Notes: generated by a model from the sequence alone, not told the origin. 64,000 nt of DNA from Rutpela maculata (GCA_936432065.2 OW386290.2:136969677-137033676); one strand, 5' to 3'. Shown: positions 28,201-35,606, counted from the first letter of the stretch. Program-made: numbers and translations.

Positions 28201-28956
28201 CATTAGCTGACACCAGTATAAAATTCTACCTGTGCAACCGGGCATAAACCAGTTGCTTGTTAAATATGTTCTGCCTGTTCGACAAGTTTACTAAGAGAAA
28301 ATTTAAATGACTAAAGTAATAATAGTAAATTATATATATAATAGTAAATAGTAATAATAATAGTATTTTTATAGAATTTCGCAAACAGCAAAGAAAGTAA
28401 TCTATATTCTTTACTATAACTATAAACAGACAAAAAATAATTTACTTTAAAGTAAGCTACTACAATTTGGAGCACCGGCCGGCAGTACTTAAATTAAAAT
28501 TCAACTAATGATTTTTTGCATCCCTAAAAAGTTGACATGTTAAGTCCCGTCTTGCAACCATTTAGCCCCCCCAAAAAGTCTTGCATTAATATTTTGACAT
28601 TCTTTAGCAATTAATTTTTTACTTAAAATAAAATTGACGAGGTTAGTAATGATTTTATACTCCTCTAAAAAGTTGACACTTGCGTTAGGATATTGACATT
28701 TCTTACATTACAAATAATCCAAGTAATTGAATCCAAGTCGTTATATGTTCCTCCCCTGTTTTTAACATCGGCACGACCCTTTCTAACACCCCACCCACAG
28801 GGTGTTCATTAATGACGTGCTAATATTTCAGGATGTGATTCGGCGCGAACTTCTGACTTACTTTTTAGTGTTTAGTATTTTTGTCTTCATTGTGACTTTT
28901 TATTTTTAAAACTGCATTGTTAGCTTTGTTAAACGATTACTATCTCTTCCCCTACT

Positions 28957-28996
<40 letters not shown>

Positions 28997-29076
28997 TCTC
29001 TCTCCCTCCCTCTCTCTCTCTCTCCCTCCCTCTCTCTCTCTCTCTCCCTCCCTCTCTCTCTCTCCCTCTCTCCCTC

Positions 29077-29120
<44 letters not shown>

Positions 29121-29151
29121 CCTCTCCCCCTCTCCCCCTCTCCCTCTCCCT

Positions 29152-29241
<90 letters not shown>

Positions 29242-32200
29242 ATCTATCTCTCTCTCTCTATCTCTATCTATCTATCTATCTATCTATCTCTATCTCTATC
29301 TCCCCCACCCACACACACTCTCTTCCCCCCCACTCTCTTTATGTTTCACAATTGGGATAGAATGTTAAAAAAAAATACTCAGTGTGTGTGTATTTGGTTA
29401 GCGTATCTAATTTGACCCCAGGAAGTTGTATTTAAGCTGGTATCTTTTTGCTTTAACCGTACCTTTAATTTTGAAAGCGATGAAAGAGCTATTTGCGTGT
29501 TCTGGTCCAGCACGTAGAAGTCATTCCCCTCCAAATTTAACTCCTCCAGATCAGGCATGGTTTCGAAAAACTTCCTAGGCAGACTGTGAATTTGGTTGTA
29601 CGCCAGATTTAAATATTTTACAGCTATCGGGTAGTAGACGGAGTTATTGTAAGGTCCTTTAAAGTCTTCCCCGTCTATTTCTTCAGCTAAAATAACCAAA
29701 AACATTGAATTATGAATAATATTCGAGCAAAATTTAGGATGAAATCGTAAGAAAATATATTTTGCAGTAGAAGAATGTGGGACTGTTTTACGAAAAAATA
29801 GATAAAGTATTAAATTCCTGGTTGACAAAATTTTTCTTTGGTCGAAGCCGAAGTTGTGAGCATTAATTTCAGATTCAAGTTTTTTTAATTCTGTGCACCT
29901 AGAATTATAAAGAGGAGAAAGGCTAGGATTGGCATATTTAAAACAAAATGTTTAAAAGATGTTTAAAACATCGCACTATGTTTAAAACATATTTAATACA
30001 CGATGGGTTGTTTTATTCCAAGCATCGCTACCTTTACTATTTACTTAGCAAATGTGAAATCTTACTCAAATAATTATAGTTTTTGTTTTTCTCAAGTTTT
30101 TTTCTAGTTTAATGATTCATGGGTATGACGAAAAATATAATATGCACCGCGGGTCGTACAGTGCGATGTTTTGGTGTCGAATACTTGCAAACCTCGGCCT
30201 TCAGGACCTCAGATTGCAAAATGTTTTCTCGACCAAAAAAAGTGCTCTTACGACCCTTGGTATAAAAATAACTATTAAAACAAAAAAAAATGTTCAAATT
30301 AAAAAAACTTTTTTTTTCAACCCTGGAAAGGTTAATTCAGTTTTACCTAGAAAATTTTTTGCTCAAATAGAAATCCTATTGAATTCGTCCATTTCGCCCA
30401 TTCACGTATGCGGAAACAACCATTCAGAACAACATTACACTGATAGTCTCTCTATAGACTGGCGGTACATGACCAGTCACGTGCAACGTTTTTAAAATGC
30501 ATGCCAATCATGTATATGAATGAAATTACCATGAATATGCCAGAAACGCAAATTTTAGGCAGTCGTCGCGTGCAGAAGGATGTGCAAATCGATTTTTGTT
30601 TGTTTTTTTTTTTGTTTTTTTTAAATTTTAAAATGGATGCCAATAGTGCCAAACGAAAAGCCATCTTGGGGATATTTGAGCCATATTGAATTTAGTGTAA
30701 CGTCATTTTATTTTCGTATTCTTCTCAGCAAACCCTTTTATTTGATACCCATGTCATGGGGGTGCATAAAAAATAACTGGTCCGCCATCTTTGGGAGTCC
30801 GCCATATTGGACTTGGAATGACGTCTTCGTATTCTTCTCAGCAAACCTTTTCATTTGATACCCATATCATGGGGGTGCATAAAAATAACTGGTCCGCCAT
30901 CTTTGGGAGTCCGTCATATTGGATTTAGAATGATGTCACTTAGCTAACCATACATTGTCATCCAAACTAAACGTTTATGCAAAATTTCAGCTCAATCGAT
31001 TGGGGATAACTGTTTTAAAATTCAGTTGCAAGATTTGACCTACTAAACAAACAAACATTGCAAGTTAAATAAAAGCTTGTAAAAAGGTATCTTGAATTAC
31101 TACTTTAAGTGTTAAGATGTGGTCTTTTGCATAGGACTTCTTTCATTTTTTTGACAATATTGTATTATTTTGAGGTTAGAAAATTCTGGTGATTTGCTGG
31201 GGCAATCTGACATCAAGTTCGTATTCAGCGTCTCAAATTACATGGGTATACAATATATTAGACGTTTTCATAGATATTTATTTTCTTTTTTTTACAATAT
31301 TGTAGATTTTGAACTATTTTTTGAGGTTAGAAAATTCTGGAATTCCGACATTGATTTCATATTCAGCGCTTGAAAATTCATAGGAATACAATATTTTAGT
31401 CATTTGCATAAGTGTTTCTTTTCTTTTTTTTTTCACAATATTGACGATTTTAAGCGGTTTTTTGCTGGTGATTTGCTGGGAGAATTTCGACATCGGACTC
31501 GTATTCAGCGGCCCAAAATACATAGGAATACTATATTTTGGTCGTTTGCACAGCACTTTTTTTTCTTTTGTGTGGCTGTGTAATAAACAATATGCGTGGA
31601 AACACCTCTTCAATAATGGAAACGAATACGTCATCTGCATCTACATTTAATTTTACAAATTGCTCTTTTAATAATTGTGTTTTTAGTAAATAGTTTTGAG
31701 TAAATAAAATAAATTGCAAAAAAATTTCTATGCGAATGCCCCTCGAACGTTGATAACTAGCTCATAATTTTAAAGCTTTACCTGGTGTTGATTGTGGTTC
31801 ATACCACCAGTTACTCAAGTGCAACAAGTTGTCATATCTTTCTATACCCCAAAATAAAGCTAAAGTTAAATAAGCGCCCGAAATTCCCCTCCACTATAAT
31901 ATGCGATTTTTTAGTGTTGTAGGGCTTCCAACTGTGAGGTGAGGTAGGGTACGTGACGAGACCTCGATCGGCGAAGTTAAGCAAGGCGAGTCCGTCACTT
32001 GAATGGGTGACCGTATCTCATCTCGCCGTCCTGGTTAAGTGGTAGAGTAGCATTAGCTAAACTTCGCCAGGACGTTAATATAAATAAGGCATTAAAAAAA
32101 ACTCTTTAGGAAACTTCATGTTGGCGACTTACTTTTTAACGAATTGTAACTTAAATCGATGTATTCAACATGTTCCACTCCCTTAAAAACGCCAGGATCC

Positions 32201-32469
32201 AGAAATTCTATGTTACAATGATCAAACACCAATTTTACTTTTTGGTCACTGGGCGGCAGGATTTCCAAAGTTTTTATGTTGTTGCCACTAAAAGTGGCAA
32301 TAAGAGTCTTATTATGCGGAGGCCAGTTGGCTAAGACATGTTCAAAACCTTGGTTGGCACAGTTCAAGACGAATTCAGGGCCGTCGTTGCAAGCGCACTT
32401 TTCGCAGATGTTGCTGGAATTCTGATAGACCTCGTCTGTGAGCGCTGATGATATTAGACAGATGAGCAC
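7005..32469 (-). CDS. Secreted or surface leucine-rich-repeat protein (five-exon gene span)
   Basis: Five minus-strand exons join in matching phase: 32469-32133, 29686-29463, 26967-26769, 11830-11661 and 7256-7005, together 394 codons including the stop. The product has a hydrophobic N-terminal stretch (VLICLISSALT), a cysteine-rich LRR N-cap (CEKCACND then NCAN), about eight LRRs of the LxxLxLxxN type, and an LRR C-cap (ECDCNLYKI ... VCIDPRDGR ... ICELE). There is no transmembrane or GPI segment after the C-cap, so I infer a secreted or pericellular protein; proteins of this layout usually act in adhesion or ligand binding. Introns are 2446, 2495, 14938 and 4404 nt. The subfamily is not recognised. 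The 5' end is uncertain: either an in-frame ATG at 32517 starts it, or an upstream exon does. Confidence 0.85.
7295..7567. mobile_element. Hairpin MITE, copy 1
   Basis: An inverted repeat with ends GTCTGCGCCGGGGTACTGAC and, on the other side, its complement around GGTCAGTACC. Arms include ATCCCTTGTATTTTGA and GAATCTGACCTTAGTTTT. A second copy is at 10129-10406. Both lie in the last intron of the LRR gene and neither encodes a protein. Confidence 0.75.
7841..9597 (-). pseudogene. Broken multicopy, probably transposon-derived protein gene
   Basis: Reading the minus strand from an ATG at 9597, one protein can be followed through several frames. It runs MSRQINLRVRDSVYLLGNF, then FDDFFDIAHENALETM, EDRQFLVQQREKGRPG and FMYGIDYELEGRKRRAEKRA. 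It continues QPREDYREFLELSLIFLG, AIHHARWMAKAIYCLKIFLF, YLSPEAVAFAFFD, and finally NDTAERGVKLMTDYN and EEQKQFVLQVVKDYR. I remember these motifs from a multicopy insect family but cannot name it, and a transposon origin is inference. Stops, frameshifts and a MITE fragment (about 8935-9047) break the gene. It sits within the LRR gene intron in the same orientation, so it is an insertion, not an exon. Confidence 0.7.
8935..9047. mobile_element. Fragment of a TA-type MITE inside the pseudogene
   Basis: The segment ends ACTGAGTTACGAAGGTG ... GGGTCACACTGTA, which resembles the right end of the complete element at 45725-46034 (ACTGAGCTACGTAGGTG ... GGGACACACTG). It separates coding parts of the pseudogene. 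Its left end is not clear. Confidence 0.5.
9781..9821. repeat. Short near-perfect hairpin
   Basis: ATTAAAATTCC and TTAATCCT are mirrored by AGGATTAGGG and AATTTTAAT around a 3-nt loop. It is isolated, with no flanking T tract that would suggest a processing signal. It may be a transposon end-to-end junction. Confidence 0.55.
10129..10406. mobile_element. Hairpin MITE, copy 2
   Basis: Same family as 7295-7567. The right arm (GGTCAGTACCCCGGCGCAGA then CCACTTTTTTTGTGGG) is better preserved than in copy 1. The loop holds the shared AACAGACTTTTTTGCT-like segment. Confidence 0.75.
10630..11558. repeat. Inverted repeat with ~200-bp arms and ~540-bp loop
   Basis: The left arm (about 10630-10805: TAGAGAACATGGAG, AGGAATGTGTTGGG, CGATTCTTCGCTTATAACTC) is mirrored at about 11360-11558. 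The loop contains unrelated AT-rich sequence, and an open frame there (11040-11249) has no recognisable domain. It lies in the last intron of the LRR gene, about 100 nt from exon 4. Confidence 0.7.
11661..11830 (-). CDS. LRR gene exon 4
   Basis: Acceptor ATTTTTTCTAG|GTG and donor GAAGAG|GTAAGT. Entering in phase 1 it reads GVTGLRELYLDNLPRL and then LRKLSLRDNMNLSTI, ending ATLEE in phase 0. The repeat spacing continues across both junctions. It is separated from exon 3 by a 14.9-kb intron full of transposons. Confidence 0.88.
12240..12650 (-). repeat. tRNA-like SINE relic
   Basis: On the minus strand, TTAGGTAGTTCT (A-box-like) is followed by GGTTCGAAACC, a good B box, within about 12296-12362. 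No intact tRNA cloverleaf or acceptor stem is apparent, so it reads as a SINE head, not a functional tRNA. The adjacent 12540-12595 stretch is a GGAC/AGAC simple-sequence tract. Confidence 0.45.
12650..14035. other. Intron of the LRR gene, no gene recognised
   Basis: AT-rich intronic DNA. A weak match to the 7.3-kb MITE family (GAATCTGGCCTCAG near 12790) and decayed repeats are all I can see. Open frames at 13654-13918 are low-complexity shadows. Confidence 0.4.
14036..14113 (+). repeat. 40-bp tandem duplication
   Basis: The unit CTTGCAGCGAAGAAAATAAA plus GCCTAATAATCAC occurs twice, at 14041 and 14081, with no difference I can see. This suggests a recent local duplication. Confidence 0.85.
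14231..16049. mobile_element. 1.8-kb palindromic element with TA target duplication
   Basis: The ends read CAGTAACTAGAGGT and its near-complement ACCTCTAGGTACTG, each next to TA. The arms pair over several hundred bp, for example TTTCTATATTGTGCGG, GGGTGGATTCCACCCCC and GACCAATTACAGAAAGTA with their mirrors. The middle holds a diverged direct duplication (about 14697-15180 and 15233-15600). No intact transposase frame is present. A single-arm relic lies at 42640-42810. The TA duplication suggests a Tc1/mariner-type mobiliser, which is inference. Confidence 0.75.
16075..16257 (+). pseudogene. Short frame with cysteine-rich CXC-type motif
   Basis: A 60-codon open frame without an early ATG encodes CSDKNCDNRKCACF, then LKCRNECKCRSCNN, and a stop at 16255. 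The cysteine spacing resembles the CXC (tesmin/TSO1-like) zinc-binding motif. Such cysteine-rich tails also occur at the C terminus of some transposon proteins. It starts 25 nt after the palindromic element ends, next to a TTAG that could be an acceptor. I treat it as the last exon or fragment of a transposon gene. Confidence 0.45.
16260..17840. other. LRR gene intron, no gene recognised
   Basis: AT-rich sequence with many homopolymer runs. The only sizeable frame (17417-17611) is low complexity. Weak similarity to about 60840-61050 (phrases around AAATCGCTGA and CTGGTTTGGTT) hints at an old repeat. Confidence 0.4.
17851..17985. repeat. Hairpin element with ACATTCCCGGAC arms, second copy
   Basis: Outer arms GTGTATCTCGTGGTAAAAAC and GTTTTACTACGAGGTATACA flank ACATTCCCGGACGACGATG and its inverted partner. 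The sequence beyond it (TTTTTCTGAAGTCGCAATC) is the uninterrupted counterpart of the copy at 39842-40400, so it serves as an empty-site reference for the insertions there. Confidence 0.75.
18049..18165. repeat. Repeat of CCGGGAAA/TTTCCCGG palindromes
   Basis: CAGTCCGGGATAGCC, CTTTCCCGGCTGGG, AGTCCGGGAAAG and TTTCCTGGACTATTTT form several overlapping inverted pairs in an otherwise AT-rich stretch. The start (ATATATAAAAAACAGTCC) recurs at 40570. Probably a small MITE. Confidence 0.5.
18655..18930 (-). pseudogene. Non-LTR retrotransposon RT fragment (middle part)
   Basis: The minus strand reads LSILIDFSKTFDGLNHSVLL and later FVLSGVPQGSIPGP, matching the conserved A-region (DFSKAFD) and the GVPQGS motif of non-LTR reverse transcriptases. 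A deletion between the two blocks has removed part of the domain. It probably belongs to the same insertion as the upstream RT linker at 21100-22640, from which the block at 18930-21070 separates it. Confidence 0.7.
19027..19620. mobile_element. MITE with CAGGGTT termini and TA duplication
   Basis: The ends are CAGGGTTATTCATTATATA and its complement TATATAATAAACAACCCTG, flanked by TA on both sides. Long arms pair over roughly 230 bp. Removing the element restores the repeat phrase CTTTTACACACACTAAATTA, which matches the first palindrome copy. Confidence 0.75.
20301..20689. mobile_element. MITE flanked by TTAA
   Basis: Termini GGATAGAATTTTGCAGAGTG and complementary CACTCTGCAAAATCCTATCC are flanked by TTAA on both sides. 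Arms extend through GAGGGAAATATACGTTTAT and its mirror. A TTAA duplication is characteristic of piggyBac-type elements. The GGATAG terminus is not the usual CCC, so the superfamily is inference. Confidence 0.75.
21100..22640 (-). pseudogene. Non-LTR retrotransposon fragment upstream of RT, split by a hAT element
   Basis: The minus strand reads a linker-like segment (AKRGLTRKLFVMLNKNYRSF) to the right of the hAT insertion. To its left it reads TDDDTLNCIKRLKANRTIGG, which resembles the region before RT motif A in jockey-like elements. Stops are present. Order and orientation fit the RT fragment at 18655-18930 as the downstream remainder. Confidence 0.45.
21398..22466. mobile_element. hAT-like element, 8-bp duplication GTAGATAT
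   Basis: Termini TAGGGTTTGCAAT and ATTGCAAACCCTA fit the hAT YARNG end rule, and GTAGATAT flanks both sides. Subterminal CCGGTTAACCGG-type repeats occur at each end. Inside, the minus strand encodes acidic remnants (IIIDESEDDNDINEAIEEED, then SGDSDCESESE) and RLKVHRIPPAEDALPHHTGR, plausibly the decayed end of a transposase. No DDE-type catalytic core was recognised. Confidence 0.75.
22640..23225. other. LRR gene intron, probable SINE body
   Basis: AT-rich DNA. Overlapping open frames on both strands at 22883-23281 are mirror shadows with no domain and probably reflect the body of the adjacent SINE. Confidence 0.35.
23225..23376 (-). mobile_element. tRNA-derived SINE head
   Basis: On the minus strand, TGGCTCAGTGTTTA (A box, 23372-23359) and GGTTCGAATCC (B box, 23329-23319) are spaced as in a tRNA promoter. 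The part between reads like a D and anticodon arm, and the sequence continues into AGTGGCGCTTTAATATC. The acceptor stem is not intact, so this is a SINE or tRNA relic, not a tRNA gene. Confidence 0.55.
23810..24610 (+). repeat. Diverged tandem repeat, family shared with 36160-36745
   Basis: A module of GTTAAGTGAAAAATTCTAC, AGAGTGGTACATATTAG, CATAACAACAATTAAGTGATA and TTAATTAACACGGG occurs three or more times. A second module, CCCGTAATAATCAAATGC with TTAAAGTATGGTCATAATAT, alternates with it. The same two modules recur in the same order at 36160-36745. No coding. Confidence 0.7.
24620..25100. other. LRR gene intron, no gene recognised
   Basis: AT-rich DNA with a loose inverted pair around ACCTTATGTACTGGTAAGG and CCTATAAGGTATTACTGAG. 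Nothing else could be assigned. Confidence 0.35.
25100..25390 (-). pseudogene. Non-LTR (jockey-like) RT fragment
   Basis: The minus strand reads FVVDHKILLNKLQTYGIRGI, close to the FDTVDH region of jockey-type RTs. Then, in a shifted frame, it reads GVSQGSILGPLLYVIDV, the conserved GVPQGS motif. At least one frameshift separates them. The open frame at 25870-26178 on the same strand (EWCNAILQTNCNQW, ERRGKRKTKVFLRL) may be its upstream linker, but I am not sure of that. Confidence 0.65.
25391..26310. other. LRR gene intron with possible non-LTR remnants
   Basis: Contains open frames on both strands (25635-25868, 25870-26178) without firm domains. The minus-strand one could be the linker of the adjacent RT fragment. 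No exon signals consistent with the LRR gene phase were seen. Confidence 0.35.
26310..26560 (-). pseudogene. Second RT relic with tRNA-like edge
   Basis: The minus strand encodes GMAQRSILGPL, a decayed GVPQGSxLGPL motif, around 26375-26410. Immediately to the right on the plus strand, GGGGACGTAGTTCAGTGG looks like the 5' half of a tRNA promoter. Both are too degraded to assign to a family. Confidence 0.45.
26769..26967 (-). CDS. LRR gene exon 3
   Basis: Acceptor TTGTGTTTCAG|GTA and donor TTTCTAG|GTAAAT; enters in phase 0 and leaves in phase 1. It encodes three LRRs: VLNLAHNDLTEL, LVELNLASNRLDFVP and LQVLNLSDNYIFEI. The first repeat continues directly from the end of exon 2 (SLSKLK), which confirms the junction. 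Confidence 0.9.
26968..28955. other. LRR gene intron 2, no gene recognised
   Basis: AT-rich DNA. At about 28796-28850, GGGTGTTCATTAATGACGTG plus CTAATATTTCAGG matches the left edge of a repeat at 37616-37900. The rest shows no gene or clear repeat. Confidence 0.4.
28956..29310 (+). repeat. ~350-bp pyrimidine (TC)n microsatellite
   Basis: Almost pure C and T: (TC)n broken by CCC blocks, grading at the right end into (TCTA)n. The strand asymmetry is complete, so the minus-strand transcript of the LRR gene contains a long (GA)n tract in intron 2. The serine- and leucine-rich open frame across it is an artefact of the repeat. Confidence 0.97.
29463..29686 (-). CDS. LRR gene exon 2
   Basis: Acceptor TTATTTTAG|CT and donor TTAAAG|GTACGG. 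It enters with two bases completing a codon begun in the previous exon and leaves in phase 0. The translation has two clear LRRs, around VKYLNLAYNQIHSLP and LEELNLEGNDFYVLD. It is preceded by an acidic link, EEIDGEDF, and a putative N-glycosylation site, NNS. Confidence 0.88.
29687..31910. other. LRR gene intron 1, tandem repeats but no gene
   Basis: At about 30712-30815 and 30823-30940 a ~110-bp unit is repeated (CTTCTCAGCAAACC, ATGGGGGTGCATAAAAA, CTGGTCCGCCATCTTTGGG). At about 31145-31560 three diverged ~140-bp units share TTTGAGGTTAGAAAATTCTG, GATTTGCTGGG and CGTATTCAGCG. The second family resembles the CTGAACACGAATCTGACC part of the 7.3-kb MITE. Open frames here are shadows. Confidence 0.6.
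31910..32101 (+). mobile_element. 5S-rRNA-derived SINE
   Basis: CGATCGGCGAAGTTAAGC and CACTTGAATGGGTGACCG reproduce the middle of a 5S rRNA gene, including its internal A-box (AAGTTAAGC) and C-box (TGAATGGGTGACCG) promoter elements. The 5' and 3' parts of 5S rRNA are diverged or absent. A different body follows, ending in an A-rich tail (GCATTAAAAAAA). That layout fits a SINE3-type element, not a working 5S gene. It lies in the first LRR intron, 30 nt from the exon 1 donor, in antisense to the gene. Confidence 0.75.
32133..32469 (-). CDS. LRR gene exon 1 seen: signal segment and LRR N-cap
   Basis: Bounded by an acceptor (TTTATTTCCAG|GTG) and a strong donor (AAAAA|GTAAGT), ending in phase 1. 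It encodes a hydrophobic stretch, then CEKCAC and NCAN cysteines of an N-terminal cap, then the first LRRs (VFDHCNIEFLDPGVF, VEYIDLSYNSLK). The frame stays open upstream of the acceptor to an ATG at 32515-32517, giving 16 more residues that also read as part of a signal peptide (MCLFVLPTCNSFLYFQ). So the start may be 32517 without splicing, or in an unseen exon to the right. Confidence 0.85.
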
Positions 32470-32936
32470 CTGGAAATAAAGGAACGAATTACATGTAGGC
32501 AAGACAAAAAGACACATGACTGTTAATAATGTTGACGTAAGGACTTACTCAAGGGTGGATCTATAGGGAGTAATGACCAAAGAATATTTGAATATTTTTT
32601 GTTCTTAGGAGTTTTGTTTCTATTTTGAGTAAACCGAATATGAGGTTACATCGTCTGAATACTTGACATTATTACTCGAAAAACTTATATTTTTGACTAA
32701 TTTTAGTCTGCCCTCCACCTTAAACGCAGGGGCAGAGCACTAGAATTGCGTTTTTTCAAATATGGGACATATACACAGCTACCCCCAACAAAATTTTGCC
32801 TTTCGTAGACCCTTGATGAAAACCGTCTCTAGCTCTTAGATTACAGCTTGTATTTATATAAAAAAAGGTTTAAATAAAACGTGCTCAGATGAATTTGAAT
32901 TTTCCAGAATAGTCCAATGCAATTAGGTTTATACCT
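32470..32936. other. Sequence upstream of LRR exon 1
   Basis: If the ATG at 32517 is the start, this is the 5' leader and promoter region. Otherwise it is intron. I see no TATA box or initiator that I would defend. Confidence 0.3.
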
Positions 32937-34331
32937 CGGAACCCAGCTATAGTGAATGGATTTGAATGATTTGTTTTGTTGGATTTCTAATGCCATAAAC
33001 TGAAAAGTTTACCCATTGAAAATTACCGCCATTAATCCGTAAATTAAAAAAAAATTAAAATTTTTATAAATCTCAACAAAAAATTCAATTATCTTTTAAA
33101 TATTTCTTTTAAGAAAATAATTGTTTTTATAGTGTTCGAGGTTGTTTATAAAGAATTTGTAAAAAAAAAATAAAACTTTAATCTGTAATTTTTAAAATCT
33201 ATATTGTCGCATTATCAGCTTTTTATTTTTAAGGGTGGAAACCAACCCAACTGAAAAATTAATTACTCTTCTAATTTAACGAATAAATTAACGAAAATCC
33301 ATAGACATGTTTTTGAGGTCGCTGAATATGACTGTGAGATGAAAACTTATGAGACGAAAATATTAAGGGTTGAAATCACCCTTAAATACTGAAAAATTAA
33401 TAATTCTTGTAATGTTACAAATAAATTCACGAAAATCCGTATACTTATGATTTTTAGGTCGCTGAACATGATTATGAGGTCTAAATTTACAAAAAAAAAA
33501 TGGTAGATTAAAAATGGTGACAAAAGAGTATAATAAATGTCTAATTTTATTAAAAATACAGATTGTCATAAATAAATCAAATTAATTCAACTAATAAAAA
33601 GTAAACTAATTAAATAACATTTTTAATCTGCACTCTAAACATGTTGTGCAATGCAACCCGCTTTTTCTGCGTATTTTTCGAAAAATAAACGGCTATTGCT
33701 CGTGTCTCTACCTACTAGGTAGACATTTAAAATGCGCGTACAAACTGAAAAGTTTCAACATTATTTCAAACTGTCATATCTCTGGAACAGTTTGTCGTAA
33801 GAAAAAATATAAAAACCCAAACTCTTCGTTTTTTATAAGCTTCATTTCATTCTTGTATCATGATTTTATCAATCTTATAGTTTTTGAGATATTTCAATTT
33901 TAAATACATAATTTTCTTGCGTATGCGCTCAAGCGTATCTTTAAACCTTTATATCTCTGGAACAGTTTGTCGTAGGAAAGTAAAAAAACCAAACGATTTG
34001 TTTTTTATAAGCTTCATTTTTGTACTCTTACCATTTTTTATAAAAAAATATTTTCTGAGCAATTTCTAAAAACTTTTATCAAAAAATTATGAAAATTTTA
34101 AGAGAATAAAAAATAATTATTTTGAAAATTCCAAAAAGCTGAGTGTAACGGTTTGTTGTGGGGTAGTTGGTTTGAAGATTAATCAGGGTCCAGATTAGTT
34201 AATAAGATAGCCCAATAAAAATATAAACAATTTATTTTCTTCTTCAAACAGGTAATACGTGGCAGTGTTACATAACATACAGGTTATACAGGTCCGTATC
34301 TTTTACGGTTCTTAGGATAACATTTTTCTAT

Positions 34332-34363
<32 letters not shown>

Positions 34364-35606
34364 TAACGATGCGATGCGACGTTAGTTGCTGCTACTGGAG
34401 TGACATCGGGCGTGGGGCGAATATCGTCGACTCAAGAAGTTTCCCAGCTCAACACGCCGTAGGAGGTTTCCAGGTCAGGCTCATCCTCTCTGGTTCTGGC
34501 GGCGAAACGGCCTCGGGGAATGACTAACGACTCGAGGGTCCCAGCTCAGCACGCTGAAGGATTCGGGATTGCATTCGTTCCGTCGTGTTTGCGTTGGGAG
34601 ATGCACAAAACTGTAATATGTCCAGCTCAGCACGCTGAATTTATGAATGCTTCATTACATGAGCATGTTAGTAATAATATGCATTAATATATAGAAGAAT
34701 TAAAAAAAAATTGAATTAATAAGAAATTAGAGCAATAAGACTAAAAAAAATGGCGCCTAAATTTTTAAATACGCTACTTTTTTGTTTGTAACTTTTTTAG
34801 TTTTCAGTATAAGAGGTCGTAATACGTCTCAATCGAAAGAAAATTTTAGTACCTTTAATTTTTACAAGAATAACAATTTTTCTCATAGTTGTAGATTTTG
34901 AGTAATTTTAGATTTTAACGTCGTATATTTTTTCTAAACGTTTCGGCGCCATTTTGAAAATGCCATATTTCCAAAACTAAACATCGGAGAAAAAAAAAGA
35001 AAAACCATTCGATTTGTTTTCGTAAAAGCTTAAATTTTGCCTTGCATTTTTTTAAAGTCCACTTTTTTCGAGTAATTAAAAAAAACGTATAGGAATACTG
35101 AGTTTAGGGGGTGAAAATTGCAATTTTCATTTCGCAATATCTCGAAAAATATGCATTTTAGCAAAAAAGTGTATAAGACTTTTCTTATAACCTGACTCTC
35201 TATTAGATTATGTGTATTTTTTGTTTTCTTGCGACAACCCCCAAGAAGGAGTGGGAACCAGCCCTGACCAAAAAGCAGGAAAAATGACAATATAGATTCT
35301 TATGTACATACTTTATGAAGCATGTTGAAGAAAAAAAATTGGAAATTCATTACATTGTTTTCGGGCTAGGCTTTAAAAGCTTCACTTACTGTACTATTCA
35401 TTTTTTTCGCTTTTTGGAGCTTCTTTCATCTTCAAATTAATTTTAAAAAGTTTCATTTTTTTACAAATTGTATATAAACAGCCTCGAAAACTTCAACAAT
35501 CATTATTTTCTTAAAAGAAATATTAAAAAATTCAGGTAATTGTATTTTTCGTTGAGATTTCTAAAAAATTTTTTTAATTCACTATAATCACTATAGCTGG
35601 GTTCCG
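32937..35606. repeat. 2.7-kb inverted-repeat element with solo LTR in its loop
   Basis: Ends CGGAACCCAGCTATAG and CTATAGCTGGGTTCCG are exact complements. Inner arm segments also pair, for example TTAAATATTTCTTTTAAGAA and its mirror near 35510. Between the arms are diverged tandem units (TCTGGAACAGTTTGTCGTA, AACGATTTGTTTTTTATAAG), and the 34144-34659 insertion splits them. No transposase frame. The flanking duplication is not clear. Confidence 0.6.
34144..34659. mobile_element. Probable solo LTR, TGAG duplication
   Basis: The 516-bp block begins TGTAACGG and ends TTCATTACA, giving TGTAA/TTACA inverted termini of LTR type. TGAG flanks both sides. Its composition is richer in G and C than its surroundings. 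It contains a (GA)n run and three copies of a CCAGCTCAGCACGCTGA motif (34445, 34541 and 34622). No internal retroviral region remains, consistent with LTR-LTR recombination. Orientation is undetermined. Confidence 0.6.

Noticed and set aside
28917..29360. Serine/leucine-rich open frame
   Set aside because: It is the translation of the TC microsatellite, with no start context or conserved content.
31960..32020. Functional 5S rRNA gene
   Set aside because: Only the internal promoter core matches. The terminal helix and both ends are missing, and an A-rich SINE tail follows.
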